Part shown: positions 37,501 through 47,059 of the stretch, one piece after another
Layout of the letters: each line of letters starts with the position of its first letter
Position numbering within the stretch: the first letter of the stretch is position 1
Assembly (NCBI RefSeq): GCF_033568475.1
Contig: NC_133122.1
Location: forward strand, 19,475,206 to 19,539,205
Source: Henckelia pumila
Lineage: Eukaryota > Streptophyta > Magnoliopsida > Lamiales > Gesneriaceae
DNA: 64,000 nucleotides
Direction of reading: 5' to 3'
Position numbers and translations under genes: made by a program
The notes under the pieces: generated by a model
What the model saw: the letters and a program-made list of their open reading frames with translations, nothing else
Database searches by the model: none
What the model was told of the DNA's origin: nothing

Positions 37501-38572
37501 TATCTCAGGAGTGCACTAAAACAATGTCACTCGCTCCATGATGACTCAATACATCTCAAGAGATCAATATCAATAGCAATCAAAGGAGTCAAGGCTCAAC
37601 GTGCTATGTAAACTTGTAAATGAGTGAATGAAATCATATAATCCACGTAAGCACATAAAACACGTTATCACTCATTACAAAATACTTAATATCATTACAT
37701 GCCATTATAGGCGTCGTAATATAAACAGCTCATACGTACCTCAACCGACACTTAATTACCACAGAAATATCTCAAGTATTTCTCGGATATTCCAATCCCA
37801 AATAAATTCTGAAAAATATCGAATACCTTCAATCGACTTCGATATAATACCTACAACCAATAATAAATCAAATATCAATTATCGGATGTCAATTGAATCG
37901 AAATACCCAAAATTCGAAACCCTAAATTCGAAATATACCTCAAGACTTCGAATTAAAGGTCTAAACAACCGGAAAAACACTCCTCCTAGCTCAGGCGGCG
38001 ATCGGACGGCGGCTAGGGGCGGCGAAGACGGCGGCTGGTCGGAGTCGGGTTTCGACCAACGCGAGGAAATCTTACAATATTGATATCAAAAGAAAGCTCT
38101 CGTCGCGAGGATTTCGGAACTATATTTATTTTCAAAAATCGATAACCGACGGAAAAGATACGGCAATTTGAAGAAATGAGAAAACTTGGAAACGAAAAGA
38201 AAAGAAAACGCAGGGTGATGGCGGTGGAAAGGTTGAGGAAAGAGAAGATATATATCTTATCATAATCTAATAATATACTTAATGTGTGTACTCGTTTTAT
38301 TTATTCGGGGTTAAAACTTGACCCGGTTTGAGTTATTTCAACTTCTGTGTGATTTATAAATCAAATATGCAATTTAATATCGTCTATAAACCGATATTTA
38401 TAAATACATATTTTAACACACAAATTAATTAATAGAGTAAAATCGGGTCCTTACAACAAGTGCATAGACAGATATCGGTTTTTTGAGTGGGAAGGTTACC
38501 TTGCGAAGCAGGAGATGAAAAATAATTATTTTCTGCTGACTCTGGCGGCGACCGTCCCAAACAAGAAAGCAT
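28592..38572 (-). CDS. UPF0496 (DUF677) family membrane protein, two exons, gypsy element in the intron
   Basis: Exon 1 is 38500-38572 ([16 protein letters not shown].. to codon phase 1, donor CAAG/GTAACC) and exon 2 is 28592-29658 (acceptor CTTCAG/GTTATT). Joined they give 1140 nt, 379 aa, the usual family size, with no stop. An in-frame TAG lies 33 bases before the ATG and no other ATG intervenes. Family features: [19 protein letters not shown] at about residues 36-54, a long helical region, a pair-like hydrophobic stretch at about 230-264, and a C-terminal helical part with [14 protein letters not shown]. The family includes Arabidopsis At3g19330 and At14a-like proteins, plant membrane proteins of poorly known function. 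The 8841-bp intron consists of about 288 bp of own DNA plus an 8548-bp Tekay-type gypsy element in the same transcriptional direction. Whether it is still spliced is unknown. Confidence 0.88.
29908..31672 (-). repeat. gypsy 1, 3' LTR
   Basis: 1765 bp; begins TGAAAGGGCTCG and ends GGTCCTTACA on the plus strand. Its small open frames are identical to those of the other LTR, as expected of duplicate LTRs, and are not taken as genes. Confidence 0.97.
31753..34869 (-). pseudogene. gypsy 1 pol: reverse transcriptase, RNase H, integrase, chromodomain
   Basis: Continues the gag frame without a shift; split by TGA at 34255-34257 (KTAF, stop, TRYGHYEF, where the family has Arg, so CGA to TGA in a CpG). 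[13 protein letters not shown], then [10 protein letters not shown] before the stop and [14 protein letters not shown] after it. RNase [14 protein letters not shown] and [13 protein letters not shown]. Integrase: zinc finger ending [10 protein letters not shown], core with [23 protein letters not shown] and [13 protein letters not shown]. The C-terminal part ([20 protein letters not shown] to ATWELESRM) is the chromodomain of Tekay/Del type. RT, RNase H and integrase follow in the gypsy order. Total pol length is normal. Confidence 0.95.
34900..36432 (-). pseudogene. gypsy 1 gag and protease
   Basis: Frame from [16 protein letters not shown] (36432; the second Met, 36420, is equally possible) through gag ([27 protein letters not shown]). 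It is interrupted by TGA at 35953-35955 and TAA at 35908-35910, only 15 codons apart. Then come [15 protein letters not shown], two zinc knuckles ([13 protein letters not shown] and [14 protein letters not shown]), and aspartic protease with [13 protein letters not shown] third stop, TAA at 34900-34902, lies in the linker before RT. All three are in frame with pol; there is no frameshift in 4680 nt. Each stop can be explained by a single or double base change. Confidence 0.93.
36675..36686 (-). other. gypsy 1 primer binding site (tRNA-iMet)
   Basis: TGGTATCAGAGC on the minus strand, two bases after the 5' LTR end; complementary to the 3' end of initiator methionine tRNA. Confidence 0.95.
36689..38455 (-). 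repeat. gypsy 1, 5' LTR
   Basis: 1767 bp; by line-by-line reading identical to 29908-31672 except for one additional AT in GATATATATCTTATC. Confidence 0.97.
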
Positions 38573-38683
38573 TAGGCCAGGTCTTTCGCCACAGGATAGC
38601 CCACACAACTAATTTCTTACAATTCAACACGCTGCATTCAGTGCTCCCACAGAAAAGAAGATGCGCACAAGGCTTCGAACACA

Positions 38684-38992
38684 AGATATTTTTATAAACC
38701 AACTCGATAACCAATCAACGATTTCCCAGTTTATGAATAACTTCACAACCAAATCATTTACAGAACAACCTGTTATTTTCAAGAAATGATAACGAAGCAA
38801 ACATGAATGTATATCCTTGGAATTGCAATGCTCATATTAGGACCAATCCAAATTATGGTCAGATTAATTAAATTTGAGAACTTATTATTTTCCAAGAAAT
38901 TAACTAAAATCCTTACTGTACCAGAATTGATGGTTTCAATAAGAGGACCGATTGCATATAACTTGGCTATTACCTGAACCAGGGAAGCGGCG
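38684..38992. repeat. Direct repeat upstream of the UPF0496 gene (partner 27824-28130)
   Basis: Same orientation as its partner; lies 110-420 bp upstream of the UPF0496 start codon, so it probably contains promoter or 5' UTR DNA of that gene. Confidence 0.7.
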
Positions 38993-39477
38993 GGCGGCAA
39001 CGAGCGGCTGCCACGAAGTTCAAGGAGAAAAATTCAGGAATTGGCCAAATTAAAGTTACGGGAAAATTTTGAGGAGAGTATATACAATTTTAATTCTTTT
39101 GTTTAAATATAAAATGTTACCTAAAGCACGGTAGCGGCGGGCGGCGGCGATCAAGGAGAATTTGAGGAGAAGAATTTATAGAGAGAGGAGTGAACGAGGT
39201 TTGCAGAGTTTTTTTGTTTTTTTTTTTTTGTTTTTTGAGAGAGGTTTGCAGCGTTGTGAAGAAGAGAGCTGTCGTATTTAGAGGTGTCAAAACTAGGGCG
39301 TGCAATCGTCGTTTCGTTTCGTTTCGATTTGATTCGGTTTTAACAAATTTTGATTCGGTGTTTTGATTTACGGTTTTTTAAATTCCTAATTCGAAACCAA
39401 ACCATTTTATTTCAGTTTGGTTCGGTTATTTTTATTACGATTTCGGTTAGTAGGGTCGGTTATTACGGTTTCAGTAA
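38993..39477. other. Intergenic DNA with CGGTTT-rich segment
   Basis: 39110-39270 has GGCGG-rich and T-rich stretches. 39295-39477 is dense in TTTCGTTTCG and TTCGGTTT words, like the subterminal part of a DNA transposon whose other side would be beyond the LINE (45069 onward). No termini could be fixed; no gene seen. Confidence 0.35.
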
Positions 39478-39557
39478 CAATTTGACTTATAATTTTTTTT
39501 TTTGACAGTAAAACTTGTAATATTATTAAGAATTCAAATCGTCTATTACAACATCTA

Positions 39558-42500
39558 CTAACCAAAAAGAAAACATCCCAACCTCCCAAACAAAAGAAAA
39601 GGGGAAGAAATAGCAAAAGCAGCAAGTCTATGAGCTATAATATTAGCTGATCGATGACAATGTCTCAACTTGATACTGTAACGATAATTCAATAGATTTT
39701 TCACCTCCTTAGCAATAGCGCCGATATAACTATAATTCTCTTCTGGGTTGGCGACTGCTTGCACCGCCAAAAGAGAGTCCGAATAAACATCTTGTACTTC
39801 CAGCCCTTTATCTCGCACAAGTCTTAATCTTTCTTTGATTGTTATAAGCTCGCCAAAAACGACCGAGGGTGGTTTAGTTATCTTCAAACCAAATGTCAGC
39901 ACAACCTGACCCTCATGGTTTCGCAGCACTCCCCCTACTGAATAGTTATTTGTGTGCTCTTTAAAGGCTGCATCCACGTCCAACCTAAGGTGATTAATCA
40001 TCGGCTTGGACCATCGCTCTGAAGAGGTAGCACACTCATCTGATTTATTAATCATCAAAGAAGCTCGAGCTGCCTGGTACTCGCTAAGCAACAATCCACT
40101 CCATTCCACATCCATTATGTTCAACTTCTTGCAATTCCCGTGACATAACTTCATGCGCTCCTTCCAAACAGCCCAAGTCCTTATCGCAAAATCCTCGAAC
40201 TCCTTCAAGCTAAGCAACTTCTTCATCCAAATGAACACGTCTATAATTCCCAGATTTTGAACTTGCTTAAGAAATGGTTTAAAAACCGTACCCTTCCAGC
40301 AAGGCCGAGTTTCCGAACACCAAAATAAGGCATGGCAAGTTGTATCATATGCGTAGTGGCATAACTGGCAAGCTCCAGAAACAGGAACGTGATGCCCAAA
40401 CAAGTTTACTCCTGTCGGGATAATCTCCCTAAGAGCTTTCCACCAAAAGATCCGAGCCTTAGGAGGGATTGAGAGGGACCATAAATATTTCCATCAGTCT
40501 TTTGAGTGACTTGCCGAGTTATGATCAGGAGCGCCATAGAAACCTATGTCCACTTTGTAACCATCCCTCACCGAATATTTTCCTTTAGGATCGAAAAGCC
40601 AATATCTAGAATCTTCCCCCAACGAATTCAAGATTGGAGTATCCAAGATTTCCTGGGCTGAAAAAGGAGTAAAGATATCTCGCACTAGTGGGGCATTCCA
40701 AGTTCCATTTTGCATAAGCTGACCCACATTTTCAAATCCAAATAAAGAGCCCCTTCGGCAAATTGGGCGTCTTCCTCCAGGCAGCCAAGGTTCACCCGCA
40801 ATTTTGATTTTAAGTCCATTACACACTCTCCAGCCAATCCCACTTCTCATTAAGTTTCGGCTCCATAAGATAGATCTCCATATAAACGAAGGGTTACTTC
40901 CCAAAGAGGCACTCATTATGTCTTTATGTTTAAAATATCTTCCTTTGAGAACACGAGCGACAAGAGACTCCGGGTGAGCTATAATTCTCCATATTTGTTT
41001 TGCCAAAAGGACTTTATTGAAAGATTCTAACCACCAAAATCCCATACCACCCATGCATTTAGGACGACACATGGAACTCCAAGATTGCCAATGCATACGA
41101 TTCTGGCCATCCTTCGATCCCCACCAAAAATTGGCACATTCCTTCTCAATGGCATGAATAACTGATTTCGGCAATCGAAAACAAGACATAGCATAAGTGG
41201 GAATCGATTAAACAACCGATTTAATCAAGGTTTCCTTTCCGCCAGCTGAGAAAACCTTAGAGCCCCAACCTTTCATTCTCTCCACCACACGCTCGATCAA
41301 ATATCTAAATTGCAACTTCTTGCTTCTTTGGCAGAATGTGGGAAGACCCAAATATATTTCATGTCCCTGCACAACAGATATAGACAACATCCCTTTGATT
41401 CCATTCACCATCTCAGCAGGAGTATTGGGACTGAATGATAGTGAGGATTTATCAAAATTAATAAGTTGGCACGAAGCCCTTTCATACTTAGAAAGACACT
41501 GGCGAATACCACTACAATCTTCTGTAGTTGCCTTGAAAAATATAAGGCTATCATCTGCAAAGAACAGGTGAGAGATCGAAGGACAAGTATTTGCAATACG
41601 CACTCCTGTAAATAACTTCCGGGCTTCATGAGCCGTTAAGAGTGATGACAATCCTTGGGCACAAAGTACAAACAAATAAGGGGAAAGTGGATCACCTTGC
41701 CTGATTCCTCGGCCCGGAGAAACTGACCCCACTATATCACCATTAAGAGAGAAAGAGTACTTCACCGTACGAACACACCTCATCACCTTCTCTATCCAAA
41801 CATATGAAAAACCCAATTTTTCCATAATATTCTCAAGAAAGGTCCATTCAACCCGATCATAAGCCTTGCTCATATCAAGCTTTAAAGTCGCGTACCCCTT
41901 TTCTCCCAACTTCCTGTTTCGAATCCAATGAAGGGCTTCAAAGCTCAGAATAATATTATCTGTGATGAGACGGCCCAGGATAAATGCACTCTGAGATTCA
42001 TTAACTGTCTTGCCTAAAATAGGTCTAAGACGATTGGTAAGAGCACGAGCAACAATTTTGTACGAGACATTGCATAAGCTAATCGGTCTAAAATCCTTCA
42101 TCAACATAGGGTTCTTGATTTTTGGAATGAGAGTAACAATGGTCTCATTCCAATCAGCCACCGAATTCCCATCATTTAGAATCTCCAAAACGGATGACGT
42201 GACCTCATTGCCAGTCTCTTTCCAGAATTTCTGAAAGAAAAAAGTAGACATACCATCTAGCCCAGGGGACTTGTCGGGGTGCATATCAAAGCCCGCTTTC
42301 CGAACTTCCTCTGCAGTGAACGGAGCACACAATATCCGGTTCATATTGTCATCCAATTTCGGCTCTATACAGTCCAGAACTTGCTCCTGATCAGAAGCTT
42401 GTGGATTAGTTGACTGAAAAATGTTGGAGAAATAGTCCACAAGAATCTCTGTCATACTGCTTCTGTCCTCACACCAATCCTTATGAGAGGAAACCAAACC

Positions 42501-43590
42501 ACTAATGAAATTTTTGGCCATTCTCTGAGTAGCGCAGGCATGAAAATATTTAGAATTCCTGTCCCCATGCGCTAACCAATTCACTCTGCTCCGTTGTTTC
42601 CAATAATTTTCCTCTTTAGTTGCCAAGAACTCAATTTCTTTTTCCAGAATGATGATTTGAGATTTTGATTGACACTTTATGCTTAATCTGGCGTGGCAAT
42701 ATGCAAAATCGGCCATCTGCCCAATCCTTAAGAGCAATCTTGCATCGATTAATGCGGTCAGATAGGGAGAGGGACGAGATATGAGAATGCCAACCTCCAT
42801 ACACAACTTTAGCACAATCTTGATCAGTGGCCCAGAACTGTTTAAACCGAAAACATGGACGAGTATAGTTCGGCCTCAAAACTGTAGTTCCCAACTCGAG
42901 TAAAATAGGTATGTGATCTGAGTGATAAAATTCCAGAGTACGGGCTGTAGCAGCCGGGTAAAGAATTCTTTAATCAAACGTAGCCACATAGCGGTCTAAA
43001 CGTTCAAAGATGGTTGCCGCAGCAGCCCGCCGATTCACCCACGTGTAAAACTCGCCTCTAACATGCAAATCCTGTAAGGAGCAATCATCCAATACATCCC
43101 GAAAAGCTTGGGTCTGAGCCAACGGCCTCAAGTTACCCCCACTTTTCTCCTCATCATAGCAAATCTCATTAAAATCCCCTCCCACCAACCACGGGAGCCC
43201 CTTCAGGTTACTTAAATTATGCAACCTTCGTAATAGATCCCAAGAAAGATGGCGAGAGCAAGCCTCAGGGCTACCATAGAAGCCAGTGAACCGCCATTTC
43301 TTGCCCACATGATTCACCGAGCAATATATGTGGCCGGACGAATAGGAATGGATCATAACATCAAGAGGATCCTTCCATAGCAAAATCAGTCCGCCACTTC
43401 TCCCTTGACAACTTACTGCAAACAAACCAGAAAAACCTAAAACAGATTTCCACCAATTACATTGATAATCCCTCAACTTTGATTCAGAAATAAAGATGAG
43501 GGATGGGTCCTTTTCCGCGATAAGTCGCTTTAATTCCCGGAACGCCCGCTGGTTCCCAAGCCCTCGGGCGTTCCATACCACGCAACTCAT
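39558..43590 (-). pseudogene. LINE ORF2: endonuclease, reverse transcriptase, zf-RVT, RNase H
   Basis: Starts MSCVVWNARGLGNQRAF: an apurinic-type endonuclease (SESKLRDYQ, WLVGGDFNEI). Stop TAA at 42970-42972 (ATFD, stop, RILYP). A frameshift lies between about 42631 and 42815. RT: DKSPGLDGMSTFFFQKFW, then RPISLCNVSYKIVARAL, FILGRLITDNI, GIRQGDPLSPYLFVL and the core FADDSLIFF. Stop TAA at 41208-41210 (SVV, stop, SIPTYAMSCFRLP). Stop TGA at 40494-40496, followed in frame by WKYLWSLSIPPKARIFWW, the zf-RVT domain. RNase H-like domain at the end: LDVDAAFK, GGVLRNHEG, VYSDSLLAVQAV and CHRSANIIAHRLA, with the final stop at 39558. A plant L1 with RNase H is a known type. Confidence 0.93.
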
Positions 43591-44939
43591 TGAGATCGGC
43601 GGGGTTGCTTTACAACCGCCGCCGTTAGAATATCATCTGCCGAATCCCGAATCTCCTCTACTGATCGTTTATTTGAAGCAGGTCTATTCCTCAAATCTGC
43701 CCCCGAAAAGGAAGACTCATGCTCACTGTGATACTGTCCTGAGTCTAAATGTAATGCAGCCTTAGATCCCTCTTCTCGGACATGTCTCTTCCATCCCTTC
43801 TGTTTGGTAGTTTTCTTGGATTTAGTCTGCCCCATCTGATCAGAATGTGCAACTCCCAATAAGTCAACGTGATTGTCATTAGCCGAGGAGCTCTCTGAAG
43901 TTGTTTTTGTCTTGACACATGGCGAAAGAATCAACTTTGAGGGTGAAGTAAAGGTGGCCCTCTTAACCGATTCCATAGGAGTTTCAAGAACCGCAACAAT
44001 CATGTCACTGTCCTCTACTACATTCATACAAGCAGGATTTTTTATAGCTGTAGCTTTCTGATCATACCTGATCAACTCCATTTTGGCAGCACCATCATTA
44101 TCTGACGAGTTTTCGGTCGCATTATCAGAGGAAGAGTTGGCCGGAAATTTACCCTTCTAGCTAGGAGGAGAATTAGGATATTTTGCCTTTGGACCACTGC
44201 CCCTCAAAGGGGCTTTCAACCAACTGTCGTAAGTGAGCTTCCCCTTCTCCAACCAGGAGTTTTCGCAATCCCGAAAAGAATGCCCGATGATACCACAATT
44301 GTGACAGAAATCCGGTAATCTTTCATAGGATAACAATACAAAAACATCCTCTTGCCCAGATTGAATTTTAAGCCTGATATGCTTCTTAAGTGGCTGCCGC
44401 AAATCCAATCTTACCCGTAAACGTGCAAATTTGCCCATTGAGAAACCGTTCTCTCGCGTGTCTATTTCCTCCACATCGCCTAACTGACTTCCCAATTTCT
44501 GAAGAAAATCCTTGTGCATTAAGACCAACGGCAGATTATAACACTGAATCCAAATAGGCATTGTATCAAAATTCATTGCAGTTACATTTTGTAGTCCACA
44601 CAGCTCGCGGAATACAATCAGATTCCGGAAAATATTCCAAGGCCCTCCAGAAAAGGCTTGCTTTCTATCTTGAAGCGACTTAAAGTCCAAAATGAATAGG
44701 TTGTCCCCCACTGAGCAGATTTCAATATGTTTAATAGCTTGAAGGATCCGAGGTAGATGTGAGATTACTGCCTCGCGGTTTATGGCTTTTGGAGAGAATA
44801 TCTTGGCCACCAGACAACTACCGGTACGTTGCTCTCCAATCTGTAAAGCATCAGTATCGATAGTTAACGTTTGCTCTTCTTCATGACATGTTGAAATTTT
44901 TAACTCCTCAACTAGCCGAACAACCTCATCAGGATCCAT
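43587..44939 (-). pseudogene. LINE ORF1: DUF4283 RNA-binding protein with zinc knuckle
   Basis: Starts MDPDEVVRLVEELKIS. The DUF4283-type domain includes GPWNIFRNLIVFRELCG and MPIWIQCYNLPLVLM. A CCHC knuckle CHNCGIIGHSFRDC lies near residue 228. A TAG at 44157-44159 (after residue 260) is followed in frame by a Ser- and Lys-rich tail to 43587. The ORF1 stop overlaps the ORF2 start as ATGA (43587-43590), an arrangement that permits termination-reinitiation. The protein would coat LINE RNA; here it is truncated. Confidence 0.88.
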
Positions 44940-45068
44940 AAGAATCAGAAAACAAGCGATCCGAACGATCCAGAAGAGAAATCAAGACCTACACAAAGTA
45001 GGAAGAAGGCTCCCACAAGCGCCTCCAGACGAAAACCCTAGGAGAGAAATATATTCAATTTGACTTAT

Positions 45069-45306
45069 GTATGTTAAATTATTTAAAATAAATATAATAA
45101 AAAAACCAAAATTACGATTATATTCCAACTTAATTTCCAACAAAATCAAAATTATTAGACAAATTAGTCATTTTATATAATCTCCTATTTTTTAGCCACT
45201 AGAAACAATATTATTTACCAAAATGACACTCGCTATCTTTGTTTGTATTTTTGAATTTTTAGATTAGATATATTTTTTTAAAAAAATTAGATTAGATAAT
45301 GGCAAA
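45069..45306. other. AT-rich DNA, continuation of the LINE target
   Basis: Low-complexity DNA; the LINE interrupted a single AT-rich stretch (39295-39490 joined to 45069 onward). No gene. Confidence 0.4.
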
Positions 45307-45466
45307 AACTCATATGAGACGGTCTCAAGGGTTATTTTTTTGAGACAAGTCTCTTATATGGGTTATCAATTAAAAAATATTACATTTTTTGTCAAAAGTA
45401 TTACTTATTATTATAAATATAGGTAGAGTTGACCCGTCTCACGAATGAGACCGTCTCACAGGAGTA
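45307..45466. mobile_element. Short MITE with GAGACGGTCTCA termini
   Basis: About 160 bp with inverted ends: ACTCATATGAGACGGTCTCA on the left and ACTCCTGTGAGACGGTCTCA as reverse complement of the right. Non-coding, AT-rich centre. The target duplication could not be decided. Superfamily not assigned. Confidence 0.65.
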
Positions 45467-45717
45467 TTACTCTTAGATAATTATCACTCTTAAAATTTTG
45501 AATATCTAATTCATCATATGAGTTCTAAAATAATATGAAAACTAATTAACATAAAAAAATTATGTATATGCGTGCAACGAACACTAGTATTATATAAAAG
45601 ATGACCACACTATAATAACTACTTTAAAGACACAAAAATTACTTATTTCCTAATTATCCTTTCTCATCAACTACCCACTAAATCTCTTCCACTCCTTCAT
45701 GTTTTATTTTTTTTAAA

Positions 45718-45762
<45 letters not shown>

Positions 45763-46037
45763 TTTTCTTTTACACACGCAAAGCGTGTACATTTTTCGCT
45801 AGTATATATATTATAATACTTGAGACCCTTATAAAAAAAAAATTTGGTATGGTGTGAAGACACCAAAATTTCCTTCCAGTTTTACCCGTTGATTGCAGCC
45901 AAATTTTCACATCAGTTTCTCCCAGTTTCTCGTCAATTGAAAATCTAACTGCTCACCTACATGTATTTTCGGAGCACAAAATTTTAATATCATATATTAT
46001 GTTACACACACAATGTGTGCTTCGTAACTAGTATATA
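45467..46037 (+). mobile_element. Cluster of Helitron-type 3' ends
   Basis: Three ends of the form hairpin, 8-10 bases, CTAG: CTAG at 45584-45587 (weak hairpin); ACACGC-AAA-GCGTGT at 45774-45788 with CTAG at 45799-45802; CACACA-CAA-TGTGTG at 46005-46019 with CTAG at 46028-46031. Each CTAG is followed by T, as expected for insertion at AT. The DNA right after the first end (TATTATATAAAAGATGACC) looks like a Helitron 5' end, suggesting nested copies. An (AT)n run lies at 45723-45758. No Rep/helicase sequence. Confidence 0.5.
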
Positions 46038-47033
46038 CAGGGGCGGAGCCAGGATCACGCAAGACGGGGAGGGGGGGGGGGGGGCAACGAAGAAGAACTG
46101 AAAGCGTAAACATAATAATAATAGAGATATTATTAGAAATAAAAAAAACAAGAGAGGGGGAGTAAGCTCAAACCATTCTCAAGATCTAAATAATTAAATA
46201 AGTTTCGAGTGAGTTCTAATATAAGAAAGTTGTCGAACATAATCAAAATGCTCAAATTGGATTTTTAATTGCAGCATCTCATGTTCTGCAAAGTTTTTTG
46301 GATAAAACTTAGTAGATAAAACGAGATTCATTGCATTCAATTTTTTGCTAGTTTATTTAATACTATCTATTCTATCTATATCAATTAAATTATATTATGA
46401 TTCATGAATATAGTAAAAATAGTTGTTATCCACAAATATTTTCGATCAATTATTCAACATATAGAAATAGTCAAACAAAAATAATCAAAAACGCAAAAAT
46501 TAACAATGCTAATTTCATTTTTTTACAATAAATTTTAGTATTTCTAACATTGATATCGAATGTGTTGTCCCATAATTAAATGAAACAAAGATTTAAAATA
46601 AGAAAAAAATAAATAGAAGAATTAATAAATATATGCTTTCAAGAAACCAAAACCTAATTTTTTGAGAAAAAAATGATTTAAAATACACGATATGAAAAAA
46701 AAATACACAAAAAAACCTGAAATCATTTACGAAATGCCCTTATATCTTTTTTTTAAAGCAAAACGATCTTAAATCTTAATTGAGTGTTGTGTGTCACTGT
46801 GTTGGTCGTCCACTCGAAAGAGTCGAATAGAAAATAAATCAAATATCCCATAAAAAAAAGAGTTTGATCGCCACTTAAAATAAATTACTTTATTTTATTT
46901 GAGAAGCCAATTTATTATATATTAAAAAAATGGGGCACAACCCATTAAAATTTATTAAAAAGAATATCAAACAAAACCAATATATTATATGGGGGCCAAG
47001 GCCCCCCTTAGAGGCTATGTGCCTCCGCCCCTG
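46038..47033. mobile_element. hAT non-autonomous element with perfect 8-bp duplication
   Basis: 996 bp flanked by AGTATATA at 46030-46037 and 47034-47041. Termini CAGGGGCGGAGCC and, reverse-complemented, CAGGGGCGGAGGC. A G12 run lies near 46072. Interior AT-rich without transposase; the right side has GGGGGCCAAGGCCCCC. It is inserted next to, or in, the Helitron end at 46031. Confidence 0.88.
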
Positions 47034-47059
47034 AGTATATATAATGTGTGTGTGTATAT

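Larger units (their letters stand above)
29908..38455 (-). mobile_element. Tekay/Del-like chromodomain gypsy retrotransposon (gypsy 1), very young insertion
   Basis: Complete 8548-bp element with an exact 5-bp target duplication ACAAG (29903-29907 and 38456-38460). LTRs are 29908-31672 and 36689-38455, TG..CA. The primer binding site TGGTATCAGAGC (minus strand of 36675-36686) lies two bases inside the 5' LTR, and the polypurine tract (AGAGGGGGAGAAA on the minus strand, 31673-31685) abuts the 3' LTR. By eye the LTRs differ only by one extra AT (near 38248 against 31467). gag-pol is one frame with four stop codons. It lies in the intron of the UPF0496 gene in sense orientation. Confidence 0.97.
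39491..45055 (-). mobile_element. L1-type LINE with C-terminal RNase H, near full length
   Basis: The element is 5565 bp with a 13-bp exact target duplication CAATTTGACTTAT (39478-39490 and 45056-45068). On the minus strand it has a 5' UTR of about 115 bp, ORF1 (43587-44939), ORF2 (39558-43590), a 3' UTR and a poly-A tail (T run at 39493-39503). Full length with clean duplication shows a single retrotransposition event. ORFs are broken by four stops and one frameshift, so it is now inactive. Confidence 0.95.

Noticed and set aside
27824-38992. The direct repeats as LTRs of an element that captured the UPF0496 gene
   Set aside because: No TG..CA ends, primer site, purine tract or target duplication; the gene keeps its intron, which argues against an RNA intermediate.
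41320-44061. Plus-strand open frames over the LINE
   Set aside because: They are antisense shadows of the LINE ORFs.
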